In this document: positions 6,712 through 11,876 of the stretch, piece by piece
Layout of the letters: every line of letters starts with the position of its first letter
Position numbering within the stretch: position 1 is the stretch's first letter
Assembly (NCBI GenBank): GCA_905370255.1
Contig: CAJPKC010000012.1
Span: 1 to 11,876 of the forward strand
Direction: 5' to 3'
Source: Streptococcus oralis
GTDB lineage: Bacteria; Bacillota; Bacilli; Lactobacillales; Streptococcaceae
DNA: 11,876 bases
Translations under genes and position numbers: made by a program
Notes under the pieces: model-generated
What the model was told of the DNA's origin: nothing
The model's input: the letters and a program-made list of their open reading frames with translations, nothing else
Database searches by the model: none

Positions 6712-7401
6712 GTGAAAGCGATTATCTTAGCAGCGGGATTGGGAACTCGTTTGAGAACCATGACAGAAAATACTCCCAAAGCCTTGGTACAAGTCAATCA
6801 AAAACCTTTGGTTGAATATCAAATTGAATTTTTAAAAGAACGTGGTATTGATGATATTATCATCGTTGTAGGTTATTTGAAAGAACAGTTCGACTACCTC
6901 AAAGAGAAATACGGTGTTCGTTTGGTCTTCAATGATAAGTATGCTGATTACAACAACTTTTACTCTCTTTACTTGGTAAAAGAAGAGTTGGCTAATAGCT
7001 ACGTTATCGATGCGGATAACTATCTTTTCAAGAATATGTTCCGAAATGATATTGAACGTTCAACCTATTTCAGTGTTTATCGTGAAGATTGTGATAATGA
7101 GTGGTTCCTAGTTTACGGAGATGATTACAAAGTTCAAGATATCATTGTCGATAGCAAAAATGGACGCATCTTGAGTGGGGTATCATTCTGGGATGCTCCA
7201 ACAGCTGAGAAGATTGTTGGATTTATTGACAAGGCATATGCAAGTGGCGAATTTGTTGACCTCTATTGGGACAACATGGTCAAAGATAATATCAAATAAC
7301 TAGATGTATATGTAGAAGAGTTGGAAGGAAACTCTATCTATGAAATCGACAGTGTTAAAGATTATCAAAAATTAGAAAAGATTCTTTCTTCACAAAAATA
7401 A
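6712..7401 (+). pseudogene. licC: CTP:phosphocholine cytidylyltransferase LicC with an internal stop
   Basis: LicC converts CTP and phosphocholine to CDP-choline, the donor for teichoic-acid decoration. It starts at GTG 6712 with SD AAGGAG (6699-6704). The signature ILAAGLGTRLRTMTENTPKA (residues 5-24) and DAD (100-102) are visible. The frame reaches TAA at 7297-7299 (codon 196), then stays open in the same frame as LDVYVEELEGNSIYEIDSVKDY to TAA 7399-7401. Without the internal stop the product would be 229 residues, the known LicC length; the stop stands where GAA (Glu) is expected. The 34 lost residues include EIDSVKDY, which resembles the C-terminal motif carrying a metal-binding Asp in nucleotidyltransferases, so the 195-residue product is probably inactive. 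T16 in LRTMT stands where the family normally has Pro. Confidence 0.9.
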
Positions 7402-7437
7402 GCGACTTTTATGAACTGACAACGTACCTATTTTTAC

Positions 7438-7466
7438 TTGACTTTTCATGTTTGATACAGTATACT
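7438..7466 (+). promoter_or_regulatory. Promoter of pyrK-pyrDB
   Basis: TTGACT (7438-7443, 5/6) and TATACT (7461-7466, 5/6) are separated by exactly 17 nt. Transcription would begin near 7473, just upstream of the PyrR binding loop. Confidence 0.88.
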
Positions 7467-7478
7467 AGTGAAAATTTA

Positions 7479-7615
7479 ACCTTTAAGGGGAGTCCAGAGA
7501 GACTCACAAGGTGTCAGAGAAAAGAAGCTACAATGGAAACAAGTAAGCAGGTGTTTATTTGCCACTTTTGTGTAAATATCTTAACTGAAACCTTGCAATA
7601 GCAAGGTTTTTCTTT
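7479..7615 (+). promoter_or_regulatory. PyrR-dependent transcription attenuator (pyr leader)
   Basis: The PyrR binding loop is ACCTT (7479-7483) / AAGGT (7508-7512) as lower stem, a purine-rich TAAGGGG bulge, and an AGTC/GACT upper stem closing the conserved hexaloop CAGAGA. Its 3' side, CAAGGTGTCAG (7507-7517), can instead pair at 10 of 11 positions with CTGAAACCTTG (7585-7595), the 5' half of the terminator. This gives the three exclusive structures of the B. subtilis-type system. With UMP or UTP bound, PyrR holds the binding loop closed (anti-antiterminator) and the terminator forms. With low pyrimidines the antiterminator forms and pyrK-pyrDB is transcribed. Confidence 0.9.
7588..7615 (+). 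terminator. Attenuator terminator in the pyrK leader
   Basis: AAACCTTGC (7588-7596) and GCAAGGTTT (7601-7609) form a perfect 9-bp stem with an AATA loop, followed by a T-rich run. The 5' arm is also part of the antiterminator. Confidence 0.92.
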
Positions 7616-7621
7616 ATCTGA

Positions 7622-7642
7622 TCCCCTTAAAATTTAAGGAGG
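7622..7642 (+). promoter_or_regulatory. pyrK SD region with self-complementary flank
   Basis: The SD AAGGAGG (7636-7642) is 7 nt from ATG 7650. The preceding CCTTAAA (7625-7631) can fold back on TTTAAGG (7633-7639), and TCCCCTTAAA (7622-7631) is a perfect complement of TTTAAGGGGA (7482-7491) inside the PyrR loop. Masking of the SD and long-range pairing are therefore both possible, on sequence alone. Confidence 0.4.
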
Positions 7643-7649
7643 AAAAGTT

Positions 7650-9396
<1,747 letters not shown>

Positions 9397-9417
9397 TCTT
9401 TTTAAATTCGTAATGTT

Positions 9418-9445
9418 TTGAATGCCTTCTTCTTTTTGGTATAAT
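9418..9445 (+). promoter_or_regulatory. ribF promoter abutting the coding region
   Basis: TTGAAT (9418-9423, 4/6) and a perfect TATAAT (9440-9445) with the TGN extension (TGG, 9437-9439) are spaced 16 nt apart. The expected transcription start, about 7 nt past the -10, falls at ATG 9452 itself. Confidence 0.8.
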
Positions 9446-9451
9446 ATGACT

Positions 9452-10363
9452 ATGATTGTAACAATACCTATAAAAACTGAAAAAGACATTGCAACACCAG
9501 GACCGACTGTCCTAGTATTAGGATATTTTGATGGTATCCACCTAGGACATCAAAAATTATTTAGTATTGCTGGTGAAATTGCTGCTAAGAAGAGATTAAG
9601 CGTTGCTTTAATTACCTTTCATGAATCACCAAAATTAACCTTAAAACCCTATTCACCAGAAAATTTACTTCATATCCTGAATGCAGAAGAACGTGAACGC
9701 AAGTTTAAACGAGCTGGTGTCGAAAATCTTTATTTAATGGACTTCTCAAGTCGTATCGCTAATATGACAGCTCAAGAGTTTGTAGATACCTTTGTCAAAG
9801 AAGTCAAAGCAGATACCATTGTAGTAGGATTTGATTATAGTCTTGGTTCTGATAGAAAATCAGCTGAAGATTTAAAAGAAATCTTTGATGGAGAAGTAGT
9901 CGTAGTACCACCTGTAGAAGATGAAAAAGGAAAGATTAGCTCTACTCGCATTCGACAAGCTATTCTAGAAGGGAATGTGAAAGAAGCTGGTCAATTGCTT
10001 GGTGGCCCACTTCCAACAAGAGGAATTGTTGTACATGGCAATGCTCGTGGCCGTACAATTGGATATCCTACTGCAAATCTCGTGCTTTTGGACCGCACTT
10101 ATATGCCAGCAGATGGTGTCTATACTGTTGATATTGAAATCAAACGAAAACTCTATAGAGGAATGGCCAGTGTCGGAAAGAACGTAACCTTTGATGGAGA
10201 AGAAGAGCGTTTTGAAGTGAATATCTTTGATTTTGATGAAGATATTTATGGCGAAACAGTGACCGTCTATTGGTTAGATCGTATCCGAGATATGGTAAAA
10301 TTTGATAGTGTTGAACAACTGGTCAAACAACTCGAAGAAGATGAAAAAGCTGCAAGAAAATAA
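9452..10363 (+). CDS. ribF: Bifunctional riboflavin kinase / FAD synthetase RibF
   Basis: A 303-residue enzyme that phosphorylates riboflavin to FMN and adenylylates FMN to FAD. The N-terminal nucleotidyltransferase domain has GYFDGIHLGH (24-33) and ISSTRIR (162-168). The C-terminal kinase domain has GNARGRTIGYPTANL (ending at 210) and a normal C-terminus. Both active sites are intact. Start choice: the promoter -10 ends at 9445, and ATG 9446 or ATG 9452 follow with no SD. Sequence resemblance to MI-type RibF N-termini favours 9452, which coincides with the predicted transcription start, so the mRNA may be leaderless. A longer start at 9422 would lie inside the -35 and is rejected. A strong terminator follows. 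Its products FMN and FAD are cofactors of the neighbouring PyrDB and PyrK. Confidence 0.9.
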   Translation: MIVTIPIKTEKDIATPGPTVLVLGYFDGIHLGHQKLFSIAGEIAAKKRLSVALITFHESPKLTLKPYSPENLLHILNAEERERKFKRAGVENLYLMDFSSRIANMTAQEFVDTFVKEVKADTIVVGFDYSLGSDRKSAEDLKEIFDGEVVVVPPVEDEKGKISSTRIRQAILEGNVKEAGQLLGGPLPTRGIVVHGNARGRTIGYPTANLVLLDRTYMPADGVYTVDIEIKRKLYRGMASVGKNVTFDGEEERFEVNIFDFDEDIYGETVTVYWLDRIRDMVKFDSVEQLVKQLEEDEKAARK

Positions 10364-10370
10364 AAGAATC

Positions 10371-10404
10371 AAAAAGTTCGAATGATTGTTCGAGCTTTTT
10401 GTTT
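10371..10404 (+). terminator. Intrinsic terminator after ribF
   Basis: AAAAAGTTCGAA (10371-10382) and TTCGAGCTTTTT (10389-10400) form a 12-bp stem (one G-U) around the loop TGATTG. The T-run continues as GTTT. Confidence 0.92.
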
Positions 10405-10480
10405 AGCAAAAGTATTCGATTAAGAGTCTTAGAGATATTTTTACAATCGGTAAAATTTTGGGAAAAAGCAAAGTTTTAGC

Positions 10481-10509
10481 TTGACATCTTAAATTTTAAG
10501 GAGTAGAAT
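10481..10509 (+). promoter_or_regulatory. adcAII-pht promoter
   Basis: A perfect -35 TTGACA (10481-10486) and TAGAAT (10504-10509, 5/6) are separated by 17 nt. Transcription should start near 10516, inside the first AdcR-like box. The spacer contains the near-palindrome CTTAAATTTTAAG. Confidence 0.88.
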
Positions 10510-10510
10510 G

Positions 10511-10545
10511 TTTACTAGTTAATTAAATGGTTAAACACTAGTTAA
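10511..10545 (+). promoter_or_regulatory. Three tandem AdcR-like zinc-repressor boxes
   Basis: Measured against the streptococcal AdcR consensus TTAACYRGTTAA, TTTACTAGTTAA (10511-10522) matches 11/12, TTAAATGGTTAA (10523-10534) 11/12 and AACACTAGTTAA (10534-10545) 9/12. They run head to tail from the predicted transcription start to the SD AAGGAG (10544-10549). Zinc-loaded AdcR bound here would block transcription of adcAII and the pht gene, releasing it when zinc is scarce. Confidence 0.82.
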
Positions 10546-10554
10546 GGAGTTGTG

Positions 10555-11481
10555 ATGAAACAAAGAAGTGTCCTTTGGTTTATGATTGGTCTTTTTGTTC
10601 TGATTTTAGGAGCTTGCGGACAAAAGGGCAATCAAGAAAGCGAGAAAGCTAAGGGAATGAAAATAGTGACCAGTTTTTATCCAGTCTACGCCATGGTTAA
10701 AGAGGTTTCTGGTGATTTAAATGATGTTCGGATGATTCAGTCTAGCTCCGGTATTCATTCCTATGAACCATCCGCAAATGATATTGCAGCTATTTATGAT
10801 GCGGATATTTTCATCTATCATTCACACACCTTAGAATCATGGGCAGGAAGTTTAGACCCAAGTCTGCAAAAATCTAAGGTAAAAGTCATAGAAGCGTCTG
10901 ATGGTATGACCTTGGAGCGCGTGCCTGGCTTGGAAGATATGGAAGCCGGAAATGGTGTTGATGAGAAGACCTTGTACGACCCTCACACTTGGCTTGATCC
11001 CGAAAAAGTTGCAGAAGAAGCACAGATTATTGCTGACAAGTTATCCGAACAGGACAGTGCTAACAAGGAAACTTATCAGAAAAATGCGCAAAACTTCAGT
11101 GCAAAAGCTCATGACTTAACCAAGAAATACCAGCCAATCTTTGAAAATGCTGATCAAAAGACTTTTGTGACGCAACACACAGCTTTTTCTTATTTAGCAA
11201 AACGATTTGGTCTAAATCAACTTGGTATTGCAGGAATATCTCCTGATCAAGAACCAAGCCCAAGACAATTGACTGAAATCCAAGAATTTGTAAAAACTTA
11301 TAAGGTCAAAACCATCTTTACAGAGAGTAACGCTTCATCAAAGGTGGCTAATACACTTGTCAAATCAACAGGTGTGACTCTTAAAACTCTAAATCCTTTA
11401 GAGTCAGATCCACAAAATGACAAGTCTTATTTGGAAAATCTAGAAGAAAATTTGTCAGTTTTAGCACAAGAATTGAAATGA
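10555..11481 (+). CDS. adcAII: Zinc-binding lipoprotein AdcAII (Lmb family)
   Basis: A 308-residue cluster A-I solute-binding lipoprotein that captures extracellular zinc for the AdcCB ABC transporter. The N-terminus is a lipoprotein signal with hydrophobic core FMIGLFVLILGA and lipobox L-G-A-C21, so it is anchored outside the membrane. Zinc ligands are visible as H68 (GIHSYEP), H144 (DPHTWLDP), H208 (TQHTAFSYLAKRFGL) and E283 (NPLESDP), in the order and spacing known for pneumococcal AdcAII. The length is normal. I chose ATG 10555, 5 nt after SD AAGGAG; the GTG at 10552 is too close. Expression should be derepressed by zinc starvation through the upstream AdcR boxes. The pht gene begins 7 nt after its stop, so the two are co-expressed, consistent with their joint role in zinc acquisition. 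Confidence 0.93.
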   Translation: MKQRSVLWFMIGLFVLILGACGQKGNQESEKAKGMKIVTSFYPVYAMVKEVSGDLNDVRMIQSSSGIHSYEPSANDIAAIYDADIFIYHSHTLESWAGSLDPSLQKSKVKVIEASDGMTLERVPGLEDMEAGNGVDEKTLYDPHTWLDPEKVAEEAQIIADKLSEQDSANKETYQKNAQNFSAKAHDLTKKYQPIFENADQKTFVTQHTAFSYLAKRFGLNQLGIAGISPDQEPSPRQLTEIQEFVKTYKVKTIFTESNASSKVANTLVKSTGVTLKTLNPLESDPQNDKSYLENLEENLSVLAQELK

Positions 11482-11488
11482 GGAGTGT

Positions 11489-11876
11489 ATGAAAGTTAAT
11501 AAAAAATATTTAGCAGGTTCTGCAGTTGTCTTTGCCTTAAGTGTCTGCGCTTACGCTTTAAATCAACATCAAGCACCTGAGAAAAAAGATGATAATCGTG
11601 TATCCTATGTTGACGGTAAAGGATCTGAAGCTAAGAAGAATGAATCTCTGACACCAGATCAAGTTAGCAAGAAGGAAGGAATAGAAGCTGAACAGATTGT
11701 TACCAAGATCACTGATCAAGGTTATGTGACTTCCCACGGCGACCATTTCCATTACTATAATGGTAAGGTGCCTTATGATGCCATCTTTAGTGAAGAACTA
11801 GTCATGAAAGATCCGAACTATCAGTTGCGTGATCAAGATATTGTCAATGAGATTAAAGGTGGCTATATCATCAAAG
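11489..11876 (+). CDS. Polyhistidine triad (Pht) surface protein, N-terminal part
   Basis: The frame opens at ATG 11489 behind an AGGAG SD (11481-11485) overlapping the adcAII stop, and runs off the window edge after 129 codons. It begins MKVNKKYLAGSAVVFALSVC, an export signal typical of Pht proteins, with a Cys at residue 20. A charged linker follows, then the first histidine triad HGDHFHYYNG (H83, H86, H88) and KVPYDAIFSEELVM, the hallmark HxxHxH unit that binds zinc. Pneumococcal PhtA, B, D and E carry five or six triads; only one is seen here because of the cut. Position directly after adcAII matches phtD of S. pneumoniae, but the paralogue cannot be settled from this part. Pht proteins pass zinc to AdcAII. 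Confidence 0.9.
   Translation, partial: MKVNKKYLAGSAVVFALSVCAYALNQHQAPEKKDDNRVSYVDGKGSEAKKNESLTPDQVSKKEGIEAEQIVTKITDQGYVTSHGDHFHYYNGKVPYDAIFSEELVMKDPNYQLRDQDIVNEIKGGYIIK

Noticed and set aside
7402..7437. Terminator for the lic operon after licC
   Set aside because: No stable hairpin with a T-run is present; the first terminator downstream is the pyr attenuator.
10438..10456. TTTTAC-AATCG-GTAAAA inverted repeat upstream of the adcAII promoter
   Set aside because: The arms are only 6 bp in AT-rich DNA, well upstream of the -35, with no known family of sites matching.
10488..10501. CTTAAATTTTAAGG as a CiaR or shared regulatory site with the similar palindrome at 7625-7639
   Set aside because: CiaR needs a direct repeat with 5-nt spacing, and these are short AT-rich palindromes that can easily recur by chance.
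11558..11752. Minus-strand ORF opposite the pht gene
   Set aside because: It has no SD, no recognisable motif, and lies fully antisense to a clear Pht coding region. The other antisense and out-of-frame ORFs (for example 3519-3704, 5895-6089, 8565-8768 and 8964-9177) were rejected on the same grounds.

Overview
The window looks like chromosomal DNA of a Streptococcus of the mitis group (S. pneumoniae, S. mitis, S. oralis, S. infantis and relatives). It is AT-rich and densely coded, with strong Shine-Dalgarno (SD) sequences and short intergenic gaps. It carries the tarI-tarJ-licA-licB-licC teichoic-acid/phosphocholine operon, a pyrK-pyrDB pair behind a PyrR attenuator, and adcAII followed by a histidine-triad (pht) gene under AdcR-type operators. 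I see no transposon, phage, CRISPR array, tRNA or rRNA.

Layout. 1-117 is the end of a coiled-coil protein, followed by a terminator-like hairpin. 187-2549 holds a DEDDh exonuclease and a large membrane glycerophosphodiester phosphodiesterase, closed by a bidirectional terminator that also serves the opposing ybaB (2596-2895, minus strand). 2896-3215 is a divergent intergenic region with a perfect CiaR direct repeat (TTTAAG-N5-TTTAAG) and two candidate promoters for the operon. 3216-7401 is tarI-tarJ-licA-licB-licC. 7438-7642 is promoter plus PyrR attenuator, and 7650-9396 is pyrK-pyrDB. 9418-10404 is ribF with its own promoter and terminator. 10481-11876 is adcAII and the start of a pht gene, behind a strong promoter with three AdcR-like boxes.

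How the genes work together. TarI and TarJ make CDP-ribitol. LicB imports choline, LicA phosphorylates it and LicC makes CDP-choline, so all five supply activated precursors for choline-decorated teichoic acids. PyrK and PyrDB form the NAD-dependent class 1B dihydroorotate dehydrogenase, and RibF makes FMN and FAD, both cofactors of that enzyme. AdcAII and Pht are the surface zinc-capture arm.

The most striking feature is damage. Three genes carry inactivating lesions within about 3.7 kb while every neighbour is intact: tarJ (one-base deletion, stop at 4261), licC (GAA to TAA at 7297) and pyrK (apparent TCA to TAA at 7917). All three create TAA, and both substitutions read as G:C to T:A transversions. 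tarJ and licC belong to a pathway essential in wild-type S. pneumoniae. The sequence therefore either contains errors or oxidative-type damage, or comes from a mutator or a choline-independent lineage. I do not see a clearly new biological system. The best unexpected leads are this lesion cluster, a probably leaderless ribF mRNA, and a possible second pairing layer in the pyrK leader.
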